From positions 9,585,033-9,649,032 of the forward strand of contig NC_135170.1 of assembly GCF_041146795.1 (NCBI RefSeq): DNA of 64,000 bases, read 5' to 3'. This DNA is from Maylandia zebra. Taxonomy: Eukaryota; Chordata; Actinopteri; Cichliformes; Cichlidae. Below, one piece after another: positions 24,413-36,747 of the stretch. Position numbers and translations under genes: made by a program. The notes under the pieces were generated by a model that saw only the letters and a list, made by a program, of their open reading frames with translations, searched no databases and was not told the origin of the DNA. The stretch's first letter is position 1. Each line of letters opens with the position of its first letter.

Positions 24413-24725
24413 CGCAGATAGAGAGTTCGATCGATAGATAGATGGTTATTTAGATGGATAGATAGATAACAGCCCTTTTTGAGGAAATGGTGCGCAAACA
24501 CTGACTGGCCCGAGGAGGTGGTCTGTAGTCCCCTGCTGTCTCCTGGGACAGTTTCATTCCTGCATGTGCTCATGTAACAGAAACCGCTGAGTACCCACTC
24601 ACACTCTGTACGAAGCAGGCCTAAACGGTTCCTTATCTACTCACTGCACCCCCGTGTTTTCTTGGTTTGGCTAGTATTATCAGAGGTGCAGACAGCCCTG
24701 TTTCTTCACCCAAGATAAGTAGTCT
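24413..24725. promoter_or_regulatory. GATA-motif cluster upstream of epor
   Basis: Between about 330 and 640 bases upstream of the epor start codon there are several WGATAR sites: four in the GATA-repeat tract at 24413-24470 (AGATAG and AGATAA forms), and others near 24632 (TTATCT), 24678 (TTATCA) and 24713 (AGATAA). EPOR in mammals is a known GATA1 target. The first group is also simply a GATA microsatellite, so function is inferred. Confidence 0.4.
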
Positions 24726-27310
24726 CAGCCCATCCCCGTCAGTTTAAATGCAATTCAGTACGTGTTTACATCACTTACAAAGGGCAGTATGATGACTGTG
24801 AGATGGGCACCGACGTAAAGAGCTACGTTTTGTTTAAATAATGACACATTTGCATACATTTGCTCACTTCAGTTTCACATCCCTTCCAGTCAGCTAAGTG
24901 AGAATTCTATTTAGAAGCAGAGGCCTCCCTTGCATAGGGAAGGGAAGTTGTGTCTTATGGCAGGAAGAAGACATCTGTATTGTTGCGGAGGACAAGGACA
25001 GAATGTGGTTTCTCTGTTTCTTCAGATAAAACAGATGTTTGGGGTTAGGATGTGTGATTCCTGGTCATAAATTAAACCTTAGATGTAGCCATGACCGCAA
25101 AGACACGTGTGCAGGTTTCAGAACTCATTTATGAGCTGAAGAGACTATTGTGCTCCCCCCGTCTTTTTTGTAGTGAATATATTCTTTATTTTCATAAACA
25201 GATTTCTACATTTGTCCTTGTTTACAAGATGCACTTTTTTCTTTCCAAACAATGGGTTCACCCTGCACATTCAGAATATATAGTAAACAGCACAAAGGGT
25301 CTAATCTCCCATCTTTTAGAAAGCTATCAATCAGGAATGTAAGACATTAAAATATATATGCCATAAGCATAAGAAAGAAAGAACATCTCTAGGACTAAAA
25401 GCTGAGGTTCAAACCTGTTTGCACAAGAGCGTCTGAGCACAATGGCAGATACCTGCTGAACTAAAATGTGATATCAGTGGACAGAGCAGAACAGCATGTT
25501 TCAAGCAGCAGTCCCCATCAGAAGCTCAGTAAGAGAAACATGGTTTTTGCATGCCATTTTAATACACTGCAAAACTGCATGATATAATACAAATAGTGTT
25601 ATGAATTACTGATCTTGCACACAACTTCCCTATTTTAGACCCCTGCATCAAAGCGCAGCATGCCACAGACACGTGATATGATAACATCTAATACCTGTCA
25701 AACTATATCACTATTCAGCAGCACATGCTGACACGAGCGATAAGTGGCCGCAGGCTCGTACAGTAGCAGGGAGTGGGCTGACCAGCAGTTAGCAGTGTGA
25801 GGCTGCTATCGCTGTACAGAGGCTATGGTTAATACTAACTGACAGTCAACAGTCTGCAAAACAACAACACACAATTCTTGTATTCCCATCCCTGATTTGT
25901 GGTGAAATCCAAAAGACACTCCAAATTTCAATCTTTCCCATCAGGATGACGTTTTCAGGAGGGTCAAACTGACCTTTCAACACTGAAATCTTGTCCAAAC
26001 AGCAGGAACAAAACAAGATGTATAAAATACAATTATGTGGAGTCATTCTAAAACTGCATTTTATTCACATTGATTTATAACAGTAATGGGGAATAAAGTG
26101 ATGCTCTGCACCGGCTCACTGTTCCTCCTGATAGTTGCAACAGCACGGTTGGTGTCCGGACTTATCGTCCTCACAGATCAGTGGTTGTCCCCCTTTCTGG
26201 GCACAAACACACATAATGTGCTGCACTTCTTGAAAACAGTCGTGTCAGTAACAAACAAAGGGAAAAAAAGATAATTCACCACATTGTAACTGCTCACCTA
26301 CTAAACACAGTACCATGCTACAGTTAAGGGAGCAGTATGTGTGTGTTTGTGTGTGTGAGACAGAAGGCGGACAGAGGACATGTCACATGAGGGGCTTGCT
26401 GACACTAGTACATCACACTGTGTGGCAGACCTGACATTTAGTAAACAGCAAGAAGAAGAGGTGAAGGGAAGCTCTAGACTGGAGTAGACTGGTCACACGT
26501 GTTTGTACAGTAGTTATTACGCTTCTACTGACTTACTATATTCTAAGTGAGTCTAAGTATGTTTTGAATATGAAGTTTAGTATATCGATGTCTTTATGCT
26601 TGGCTAAGTTAACCAGCTCTAGGCAGTAGTTTTACTTACCATATGCAGCAGTGGTACTTTTTTTTTTTTTTTTTTTTACTCCTGACAAGAAAGCAAAGTT
26701 CTTGTCAAACTTGCCCTTGAGGGTTGGCAATGCTGAAAACTTTCAGCACGCTGTGCAAGACTCCTTCATGTTTCCTTCCTTTAATCAGTCCCTAGAGGGG
26801 AGCATCCTGGACAAGACTCATTAAGCACAAAACGTCTCGGAGCTGCTAAAATCCATCAGAAATCAATACCTTAATAAATATTAGACCGAAGACAAGTCCT
26901 ATTGGAACTTGACATTACTGGTTTCTACAGTATAACACATTTAAACAGTTCATCGATCAAATCAAAAATTTCAAGATAAACTGATAGCTAGCTTGTTGCT
27001 GTCTATAAAAATATTTGTCTAAGAAAACTGAATGCACTGAATAAATGTTTCACTAGATTTCACGTGGTAGTTAATGGGGCTACAGCAGTCAAAGAGGTGT
27101 ATGTGGCGGCTTAAAGTCTGCAGGCTTAAAGTCTCCCTTAAGAGAAAGAAAGTGACAGAGTGGGTCTCTTCGAAGGAAAGACAGGTCTGAGGAGGAGGAG
27201 GATGTGCTGAAGATTATCTGTGCTGTGTGGATGGGGCAGAGCTCGGTATGGCTCAAGTGAAAGGGGAGGTGCGGCACTTTTCATGGTTGAGGCACAGACA
27301 AGTTATTCTT

Positions 27311-27312
<2 letters not shown>
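24726..27312. other. Gene-free interval between epor and rab3d
   Basis: No conserved gene is visible. It contains a small open frame at 26086-26274 (listed separately), a poly-T tract near 26659-26678, and AT-rich sequence. The right end, up to 27382, probably belongs to the rab3d 3' UTR. Confidence 0.5.
26086..26274 (+). CDS. Small hydrophobic open frame, unrecognised
   Basis: A 62-codon frame starting in a fair context (AGTAATGGG). The N-terminus has a hydrophobic run of about 24 residues (CTGSLFLLIVATARLVSGLI) that could be a signal anchor, and the C-terminus is basic (NKGKKR). I recognise no family, and no splice partner or neighbour supports it. Chance is the more likely explanation. 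Confidence 0.12.
   Translation: MGNKVMLCTGSLFLLIVATARLVSGLIVLTDQWLSPFLGTNTHNVLHFLKTVVSVTNKGKKR

Positions 27313-27358
<46 letters not shown>
27313..27358. repeat. (GT)n microsatellite in the rab3d 3' UTR region
   Basis: An uninterrupted GT dinucleotide run of 23 copies ending 24 bases before the rab3d stop codon on this strand. On the sense strand of rab3d it would be a CA-repeat just after the stop. Confidence 0.95.
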
Positions 27359-27359
<1 letters not shown>

Positions 27360-27382
27360 GGGAGACTAAGAAGGCAGATGGT

Positions 27383-30300
27383 TTAGCAAGCACAGCCCCC
27401 GTGGCTCTCTGAAGGTGAGTCTTTAAGGCCCTGGTTGCTGTGGTTGGCTATGAGGTTGGCGTCTCCTTCCATGCTCTCGTTCATCTTCTCACAGATAACA
27501 TCCACTAGATGTTCAAACACCTGCTTGACGTTGATGTTGTCCTTGGCACTGGCCTCAAAGAACTGAAAACCTGACATGAAGCAAAGTCAAAAAGCTAAAT
27601 GGTATTTCAATTCATCTGCTATGAAAAATAGATGTACTAATGTCAGAATCTACAAAAAAGACAAGTCAAACGTGTCTGCAGACTCTAAGCTAAAAAGAAA
27701 TAACACTGTGACACTAACGGCTTTTACCTAGCTCCTCAGCCAGTCGCTGGCCATCCTCTGTGGGTATAAGCCTGTCATCCTCCAGGTCACACTTGTTACC
27801 AACCAGGATCACCTGAGCATTGTCCCACGAGTATGTCTTGATTTGTGTTGCCCTGAAAGACAAAACCAGAGTTGCAAAGTCTACATGATTAACAGCAGAA
27901 AAAAAATGCATATATATAGGACACTCTGATTAAACTATTCTTACTATAATGATCAAAGCATATGTATATACATATGTGTGCATGAACTGTATCTCTTAAC
28001 GGGTAAGCCAATCAGAATAACATACAGTGGTCCCTCGTTTATCGCGGGAGTTACGTTCTAAAAATAACCCGTGATAGGTGAAATCCACGAAGTAGCCAAC
28101 TTTATTTTTTACAATTATTATAGATGTTTTAAGGCTGTAAAACCCCTCACTACACACTTTAGACAGTTTTCTCAGACAGGCATGAACATTTTCACTTTTC
28201 TTTCTTGTTTAAACACTCGAAGTTCAAACCTTGCAGACAAATAAGTCCAGTATTATAGAATGAAACCAAAGGCACCCGCAGGTGATGACGTCTCGTCGAC
28301 ATTGTTGTGTTTGTTGGGGAGAAAACTTACAAACACACAGTACAGCACTTCAGAGTCATGTTGCTAGCGATCGAAGATTTATGTAAATTTGACAAGCTGA
28401 ACGCATTCTGTACTGTGCAGGAGACACGGCACGAGATCAACTGAAAATAGTCAACAGCCAATCAGGATGCAGAACACAATGCGCTGTAAAAAGGTATGCA
28501 AAATTGCACACACACACAAAAATAAAATCTGCGAAACAGCGAGGTGAACCGCGTTTTACCGAGGGACCATTGTATACGCAAAACATTGTTACATATACAA
28601 CAACTATTAATATCTATATGTTAAAAAAACCGATTTATTATAAACCCCACTGTTTTACATCTTCATATACATCCTTTTCATTCTGTTATCTCCTTGCCAA
28701 TGCAGTGTTGGGTCGCCAGCGCCCAAAGCCAAAGACATTTTAGCAACCATCACGACTGAATGAACCCTTCAGCAAGTAATACTACATTTTATCTAAAATT
28801 TTTCATTTTAAATATTTTGTGCTTTTTGCTAATCATTCTTGTTTTGAATAAAGAAGAAAAAAGATATATAGGGCGAGTTTTTCCTAGTGTCAATAAAACT
28901 GTTGTTTTGAAAGCTAAATGTTTTCTCTTCTTTCTTGGTAAAGGATTCCAACTGCACAAAAGTTTTCATTTTATAATGCACCAAATGTATTGATTATGTG
29001 ACATGTCCCTGATACCAACCCACACAGTCCCAACCCTCTTTAGTCTGAGGACGTGGCATCCATGATTCCCACATTTTGAATCATCAGTCACAGAACAGTT
29101 TTCCACTTGACCTCAGACTGCCCTGAAGAGGTTTAGGCCAATCACCTGCCAGCCGCATGACAGAGATTAAACTGCATATAAGGACGCAGTGAAGAATTGT
29201 GTTCACAGAGAATAGTATTCAGAATTGTTCCTGAGATCATAGAGTTAAACTCCTAATTATGCCTGTTGTTAATGATGTTTTTTAAAATGCATTTGAAATG
29301 TATTTGAAATGCATTTCAAATACATTTCAAATGCATTACTGGTCTCTCATCTCATCTCATCTCCAATGAGCATTTTTTTTCTAAAAGCTATATGATTTCT
29401 CAGTTTCAACAGTTTATATGTTGTCTTTGTACTTTTTGTATTGTCTACTGTACTTTGTACTACTTTCAGTTAAATATAGACTTTATTGTACATTATTTAC
29501 AAATTCTTGCATTAATATAGCACGGCAATGCATTTCTCATCTAATTTGGGCTGCAACTCCAAACCACAAGAATCTAAACCCCCTGCAGGGGGTTCACCCC
29601 TCAGGCTCCTACTAGATACATTTATGGAATCAATTTCTAAATCCTGGGTGACGTCCTTCTCAAATTATCGCATTCACAACATTTTCAGAAAACTTGTCCT
29701 CTGCCCACTGATCTTGACGCTGGGATCACTGATTTTGAACTGTTTTGAGATTTTTAGTAGATATACCTACGGTATCAATTTGAAACTCCTACATCCCTTT
29801 GTTCTAAAGTTCACAAACTTCAGTGTCTACGTCAGGGTGACGACATTACGGCTGAGGGGTAAAAACCAGCTATCCAGTGCTGTTGAGTGTTTTTAAATAA
29901 ACATTTTTATTTAGAATCATCCAAATATGATAAGTAGCATATTTGCTGTAGATTCACTAAACTCTTTGGGAAATCTGGCAAAAAAAATACATTGAGGTCC
30001 ATACCTTGTTAGACAGTGACACAAATTTGAAGTTTGCCCACATACACCATTGCAGTGGGTGTTAAATGATCAAGATATGATTGAACTGCAGACTTCCACC
30101 TATAACTCAGCTATTTTTATACACAATACATTGTTTTCAGATGTTCAAAATGAATGGGACAAACTAACATGAATTTAAATATAAAGACTTTTTTAAACTT
30201 TGTTGAAAATCCTTTTCAGACAGTGACACCTGAAGTCTAGAACCCATGGATGTCACCAGATGCTGCCTTTACTGCGGCCACCTTCAGCTGCTCTTTGTGG

Positions 30301-33300
30301 ATCATTCTGCATTCAAATTTTAAGTTAATAACTGGGAAGCGCTCTGCTAGGTTGAGATCATGTGACTGACTTGGCATTTGAAGTATCTCCAATTTCTTTG
30401 TGGTATGCTTCAGATCATGAGCAGTTTTCTCCTTCTCCACACTTTTCTCTTTCCATTATTCTGGTACGTTCATCTTGGTTTCATCTGTTCAGAGAATTAT
30501 TTTCAGAACTGCACAGACTTTTTTTAGATTTTTTAGATGTTCTTTTGAACTTCCTCTTCTTGAGACGAACAGGAAGTTCTATATTCACATTCACCCTTCG
30601 TGAATGTAAATATAAAAGGACTTGTTAGATACCTTCTATATGTACATTCACAAAGGATTGATTGTAGACCTTGACAATGATACCTTCTCAAGAGTGTTTT
30701 TAACTTGGTTAGATGTTGAGAGGCTGTTTTTCTTAATTGTGAAAAGAACTCTCCAATCATGTATTTTGTCTTCTGTTGTCTTTCAGGCTTTTTGGTATTG
30801 CTGAGGCGGCCACTGCATTCATTATTTTGAAGAATGGCTCCTCCTAAAATAGTGCTGTCTCAGCGATAGGTTTACTTTTATTTTTCTGCCTTTTGATGGC
30901 CTCCCTCACTTGCACTGACATCAATGGCACCATCTTTGGGCCTCATTATAAGTCACGTTACTATTAAACCATTAAAGATTTTGTTTGTTCATTTCTTTCA
31001 ATTAAAGCTGAAAATCTGCACTTCAGTCATATCTTGATTGTTTCCACTGTGGCTGTGTACAGAGATAAAACTACTTAACTTTGTACAATATATTATTGCT
31101 CTAACTGTATATAAAAAGGACAAAGAAGAACAGGGATGTCACGTTTACGTCTCAGTTCACAACTGACCACATGATGGCACTAACATACCAAAAACCCCTT
31201 CATGTTCCATCAACTGGCATCAACTTCACACTTTAGATAAAATACTCGAGAATGTATTTTTTTAATTGTTTTTTTTAGATAAAACAAAATTACAAATACA
31301 TAATCTAATGTAGACAGTATTAATAGTAAAGCTTTTCACTCATTCCACACTTACCAGTCCTGAACTGCGTTGAAGGAGTCCTGGTTAGTGATATCATACA
31401 TGAGCAGGAAGCCCATGGCTCCTCTGTAGTAGGCTGTGGTGATGGTGCGATAGCGTTCTTGCCCTGCCGTGTCCTGCAATTATACAAAAATACACAGTCC
31501 ATGAAATACTTCATTCTATCTGCTTCATTCACTTTACATTTTTAAGGTTAAAAATCTCCAGTATATGATTTTAAACCACAAGGGGGCAGTATTGCCAACA
31601 CTAACCCTGGACTCTTTCCAAGTAACAGTTATCTAAGGTGTCAGCTTTGACTTGACACTACACAGTCCAAGTAGAGCAAGTTTGACAGTCATCCATTACA
31701 GCATTAATGCCCTATAATTGCATTTACATCCTATAATTTAGAAATATCTTGCAGGGATGGCTATTTTAAGCAGAAGGTGGGGATAGGGTTATTTTTCATG
31801 TAATGATGCTACTAGTACTCCTAGTTTCACCAGCTTTGATGATTCTTGTTAGTACTGGTTAGGTAAGTTCTTTTCAATTGTTTTTAAGTTAAATTCAAGT
31901 CAGATTTGTATTTGGTTTTATTAGACATGTACTGGTAAATATCAGGGTAGGTCAAGGCTCTGCTGCACTCTGTGAGACCTTCATGTAGTTTTTTTCTTCC
32001 AAACCAACTGGCTGCATTGCTTCAAAATGCCATTTCTCTGCACCACACAGTCCAGGGGAAGATGGCATTTAGATACGAGCTCCTGCCACAATCATTTCTC
32101 ATCACACCGGGACTTGTGGCTTGGATTACTAACCACCTGGAGGCTGTGTAATATCACAGCCAACGGCTCAGTTTATTTATTGGACAATTAAAGCATAAAA
32201 TATCAAAAAGGTAGAGTGAGTTGGTTGATTATCTCGCCGCCACTCTCGTGGTTACCTGGTAACCTTTCTAAAGTCCTTAATTTGCATCAGGGGCCTGTGT
32301 GTGTCTGATGTTTTCCTCATTTTGATGAGGAGGAAGAGTGGGTTGTCCAGGTAACCAGAGGGCATTGAAGGTTATGAATGTTCCATTACAGCTAGGACTG
32401 CTCTAGGTGGACAACCAGAGCGATCCTTCTCACTTTACGAAAACAACCAACACAGAGGGCAGTCTGCTGGTAAAATCCCTCGAGCAGAGTGCTCAAGCTT
32501 TATTCTTTAATCTTTCCAGAGCCTGCTCTGTCAGAGTTTATTTTTGTTTCAGTAACGTGTGATATATCCCAGGTCCATCTTTATCTCATCCACGAAGGGA
32601 TGATCAAATATTTGGCAGCATAATAGCATTACTAACCAAACAGTCAGTCTCCAAGGTTGCTACAATAAACCCCAAACAAAAGCTGCTCCCTCGTGTGCAT
32701 ATATGCGATGACAGATAGGGAGGAGTTTAAATTAGGCTTGTGCACAATCAGAAGCTCTGACGTCTCTGGGACCCTGATCTTTAAACATGCGTCACCTGCG
32801 TTTATATAAGCGACCGGCATGAAGCAGTGGCACACACAGGACATCATCCCCAGGGATAGCACGCCCGGGCATATGTGCGGCTGTGTAGTGCTAAATGTGC
32901 AAAAGGTGTGTGTGTTTGCTTAAAGAAAGGAAATTTATTTCCATGACATGAGAGCAGGGATGTACACAGTGTGTGTGCACAGTGTGTTCATATTGTACAT
33001 GAGTTCCTGTATGTTCATGCACTGTGCAAGGGCCACGTGGTGCGTTATCAGACTACTTTCCATGATACACACAGTGAGGCTGGCAGCTGGCACAATGGCT
33101 TAATCTGCAACTCTCTTTGTCAAAGGCTCTGGTGAATTCTCTTATGTTAGGTAGCCAACTTTAATTTAGCATTCCTGAATTATTACAGAGTTAAATATTA
33201 ACACGATGTAAGAGAGTGCTTGTTTTAAGACATGCCTGCTGCTCCCACACCCTTTAAATACACTACTGAGTTCGCAGTCGATCTTCGCTATGGCTCAGTG

Positions 33301-36300
33301 AGACGCTGATAAGGAACTTCCTCTGCTTCCTGAGTTTAGGAAATACCAGGTTTCTTTGTCATCCAACAGCACCATCAGTACTGCTGCTTCTGTAGAACCC
33401 CATAACAATGTCCTCTAATTATTGAATACAAAGTGCACAGTCAAGTTAGTTACTGCTGTTTTTTTTCTCCCTCCTGATCAGCTGTTAGACTAACACCACT
33501 AACGCTGCATGTCATTTATAAGAGACACAGTTTTAGTAAATGGTAAAAATGGCCTGTATTTGTATAGCGCTTTACTAGTCCCTAAGGACCCCAAAGCGCT
33601 TTACACAACCAGTCATCCACCCATTCACACACACACATTCACACACTAGGTGACTGTGTGTTTTGGTGTGGGCTCCTCTCGGCTGCTGATTCATTCGGGT
33701 CACTGTTTGTGGATCATACAGTGGCTCACAGATTGCTGGTTTGAATGAATCATCTGTTTGATCAGCCTAAACAATGTATATAGACAGGATTTGTAGCATA
33801 GTGTGAGGGAAGGTGAGCTGCCAGGATACACCTTATAGTACAATATGAAAGCCCATTCCAAAGTTAACTTTGTTAGTAAAGCTGTCAGTGGGGCTGATCA
33901 ATCATAGAAGCTGATTCCTGCTGTTTCTCAACTGCTAACTGTAAAAAGGTGGAAAAGTATCATCTCAAAAACTGGCACAGGCATTTAAAGGTACCCATTA
34001 TAGTTCTCTGAAGGTGGAAGTTTAAAAGAAGAACAAAAAGAAACTGGGGTGAAACAACAGAGTTTGACTTTTTTTTTTGCCCCAGCCCTGGTCCAATACT
34101 GAATCCTAGATTTCCCATAATGCAACTACCCATCGATTTTTTAAAAACTAGTAATCCACCCATGCCATCCTGTCACCATGTTGCAGATAAATTTGAGTGA
34201 CTTAACCAGATGTTACCATATAGTTTAAAAAGTGGGGTCAGCCACTGAAGTTCCTTTTGAAGCCCCAACTCTATTTTGGCTGTTGTTACAGTGTGGGGTG
34301 GATCCTCATATAATAGTGACCTGTCAAAATGCTCTTTCATGTAATTTACTCTAAATAAACTAAAATTTAAAAAACAAGCATAATGTTGTGTTGACGTTAA
34401 TAACTGAGGCGGAAAACTCATTGGGAAAGTGTTTACTGAGGTCATAAATCAAGCGAGAAGCAGGGTTATTCTTTCAGAGACTTCAACTCAGTTTGACTTC
34501 TTTTTGCAACTACGGCAGTAGTTCCTGAAAGCCAGGGTTGTGCAACTACATTTAAATTAAATTACAATTAGAACTTCTAATGATTATGGCCAAGATGACA
34601 GAAAGAGAGACTTTAGTTGACAAAAAGTTTTCAAATGTAGAGTTATTGTGTTAAAGATTCGAGACCTTAATGCTGAACAAAATAATTGTGATTTTTTTCC
34701 CACAATCGAGCAGCTCTATTCAGAAGACCATCTCACCAACTTCACTTTTCAGACCTTCCCGGAGTTTGCATCCGCTCTACAGTACATCATCTTTTAGTTA
34801 TAGTCTACAGTGCTGACCCACAGTAGACATTATACAATTAATGTAAGGCTTAACAGTTTTATTCATAATAATCAAACTGTTCACAATCTAATTATGTGTG
34901 TTTTGATATTTTTATCTTAACTGTATGACTATTAGGGGAAGTAATGTCTGCTTGCCCGTCAAAGAAATGACAAATTCATGAAAAGCATCGATAGCAAATT
35001 CTCCAAAATCATGATCTTGTGTGATAAACATGCATGACAAAATGAGTTAGCAAAGAGGAATAGTGGTGTGAATTACAGCAACAACATCAACTGTCGAATG
35101 CAACACGCAACAATACTACAAACTGTAGCTCAGAAAAACAGCTGAATCAACACCTGAAGACTCCAACAACAAGGAAGCATTATGTGCTAATGTGACTGTG
35201 GAGCTACTGTACTGTTTCAGATGGTGTTTAACTTACAAACAACACCATCAAAACACCTTGCCTGCTATAAATGCTGCACACAACGTATTGCATCAGTGTC
35301 TACATGAAATGTACAGCAACTAAACAATGAATACATCTTACTTTCTCAACCTTGGAAGCAAAAGAGGAAGGAATTTGTGCCCAATTTGTCAAAACACATT
35401 TTATATTTAAATGAAGAGGACATCATAACCCACGATAGAGAACACTTTTCCACCTTGGCATCCAGGTGACACTGTAATCAGCAGATAAAGTTAGTTAAAG
35501 CTAGTGAACAGTCATGTGAACAGTAGCTAAGTATCCAGAAATTTATCTTAAGATTTAGTAGAAATTGTATCTGCTTGGACAGTGATGTCAAACATAAGGC
35601 CTGGGCCAGAATTGACCCGGGAAAGATAATCCGGCCCACTAAACGGCTTTGGAAAAAATTTTCTATTAATTGACAGAAACCTTCTGTTTTATAAATACAG
35701 CACAGTCTGGAGATTGAGCTACCAGAACTTTTTCTGTAATTTTACACATTTACCTCTTACAGCTTAAGTCCAAATCGTATGGACAGATTTCTTTCATTTA
35801 CCACAGGAGCATTTCTTTAGCTTGTAGAAAACTTAAGAAATACTGTTGAAACTGCATGTATGTAAATGTGTAGTTAAACTGACAGAAAAGGCAGATCCAC
35901 TTGTCCAGCCCACGTAAGATCAAAATATGGCCCACGATGTAAAATTAATCTGATGTAAAATGAGTCCGATGTCCCTGTTCTAGGCTAACACGTTCACCAT
36001 ACCGATACAAAAGGTGGTCAAAAAAGTGTCAAAAAACATTCATACCATAACTTTTCTTAAAGGCACGGTACCACTAGATCTAAGGTAAAACAGGCAAACC
36101 CTGGCTTAAAACTACAACTAAAACTGTAGTAAGCACCACCATCCATCTCCTTTAAACAAATGTTGACACTTAGCAGATGCGTGATAATGGGTAGGAAGTA
36201 TAAATGCGTATAAAACATGAGGAAGTCATGCTTTTTACATTTACACAATTCACAGGGTACACTTGCACAACTGCCAAACCACAGTTTGAGAAAAATGTAT

Positions 36301-36747
36301 TTTTAAGACTTTTGTTCAGTAAGAGGTGAAAGACTTAACATGTTCTAAACCAATAACACCTTTAGAAGTATGGAGCATCCACTCTGATTTACAACAGCTT
36401 ATCACAGAGTACACATGAAGCTCCTCTTCATTCTGGCAAACAAAACGGCAGAATGAACTGATGCTGTAGCTTGGCAGAGAGAACTTCTCATTTATCTCAA
36501 ATCTACCCACCCAGATCTGCAACTTGATCCTCTTGTCATTGCGGAAGACAGTCTTGACCTTGAAGTCAATGCCCACGGTGCTGACGAAAGCGGAGGTGAA
36601 GGAGTCGTCGGCATAGCGGAACAAGAAGGAAGTTTTCCCCACGCTGCTGTTGCCAATGATCAGCAGCTTGAACATGTAGTCAAAGTTCTGGTCGGCTGCA
36701 TCCTTCTGCGAGGGCTGCTGCTGGAGCCGCGACTCAGTTGATGCCAT
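27383..36747 (-). CDS. rab3d: RAB3D small GTPase
   Basis: Four coding exons, 222 aa: 36511-36747, 31355-31473, 27728-27852, 27383-27570; phases agree. The peptide starts [11 protein letters not shown], then [20 protein letters not shown] as in RAB3 proteins. GTPase motifs: P-loop GNSSVGKT (about 32-39), [11 protein letters not shown] effector loop, [20 protein letters not shown] (80 on), NKCD (about 138-141) and EASAK (about 166-170). It ends GGCAC, the CxC double-prenylation site of RAB3 proteins. RAB3D sits on secretory granules and controls regulated exocytosis. The C-terminal hypervariable part resembles RAB3D more than RAB3A by length, and the synteny fits. A CTCCAG acceptor directly abuts the start codon, so a noncoding first exon must lie upstream; a GAG|GTACGT donor ending at 39107 in CpG-rich DNA is a candidate. 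Confidence 0.93.
28025..28572. mobile_element. Nonautonomous pogo/Tigger-like DNA transposon
   Basis: In rab3d intron 2. The left end reads CAGTGGTCCCTCGTTTATCG and the right end, reverse complemented, CAATGGTCCCTCGGTAAAAC, a good terminal inverted repeat. TA dinucleotides flank it (28023-28024 and 28573-28574), the expected target duplication of pogo/mariner elements. The 548-bp interior has no transposase frame. The CAGTGGTCCC end is typical of Tigger/pogo relatives. Confidence 0.75.
29286..29337. repeat. Perfect 52-bp palindrome
   Basis: The sequence equals its own reverse complement for 52 bases, centred between 29311 and 29312, with no spacer. Each arm is made of the recurring unit GCATTTGAAATG / GTATTTGAAAT. 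It lies in rab3d intron 2. A CATCT pentamer tandem repeat follows within about 10 bases. Confidence 0.95.
29577..29870. repeat. Possible element bounded by short inverted repeats
   Basis: It starts with an 18-bp perfect palindrome AACCCCCTGCAGGGGGTT (29577-29594), closely followed by ACCCCTCAG (29596-29604). The inverse CTGAGGGGT occurs at 29852-29860. The interior has no coding signal I recognise. Confidence 0.3.
29985..31065 (-). mobile_element. Degraded Tc1-like transposon remnants
   Basis: In rab3d intron 2. Both ends carry sequence like the outer arms of fish Tc1 elements: TTAGACAGTGACACAAATTT with CACCATTGCAGTGGGTGTTA near the left, and TTCAGTCATATCTTGATTG with CCACTGTGGCTGTGTACAGA near the right. 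Between them a minus-strand transposase-derived stretch is broken by stops. The class is inferred from the terminal sequences only. Confidence 0.45.
33538..33655 (+). repeat. Common teleost dispersed repeat fragment
   Basis: The phrase AAATGGCCTGTATTTGTATA followed by GCGCTTTACTAG, CCCCAAAGCGCTTTACACA and CATCCACCCATTCACACACA is a very common fish repeat tail. The clade is not certain. Confidence 0.5.
35580..35977. mobile_element. Nonautonomous hAT-type element
   Basis: Ends CAGTGATGTCAAACATAAGG and, reverse complemented, CAGGGACATCGGACTCAT, form a diverged inverted repeat starting with CAG as in hAT elements. The interior has GGCCTGGGCCAGAATTG and GTCCAGCCCACGTAAGATC, typical of this family in fish. 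Flanks TGCTTGGA and TTCTAGGC agree at five of eight positions and both resemble the hAT target NTCTAGAN. No transposase frame. Confidence 0.7.

Larger units (their letters stand above)
31474..36510. other. rab3d intron 1 (first coding intron)
   Basis: A 5-kb AT-rich intron. It holds a hAT-type element (35580-35977) and a LINE/SINE-like fragment (33538-33655). I see no nested gene. Confidence 0.7.
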
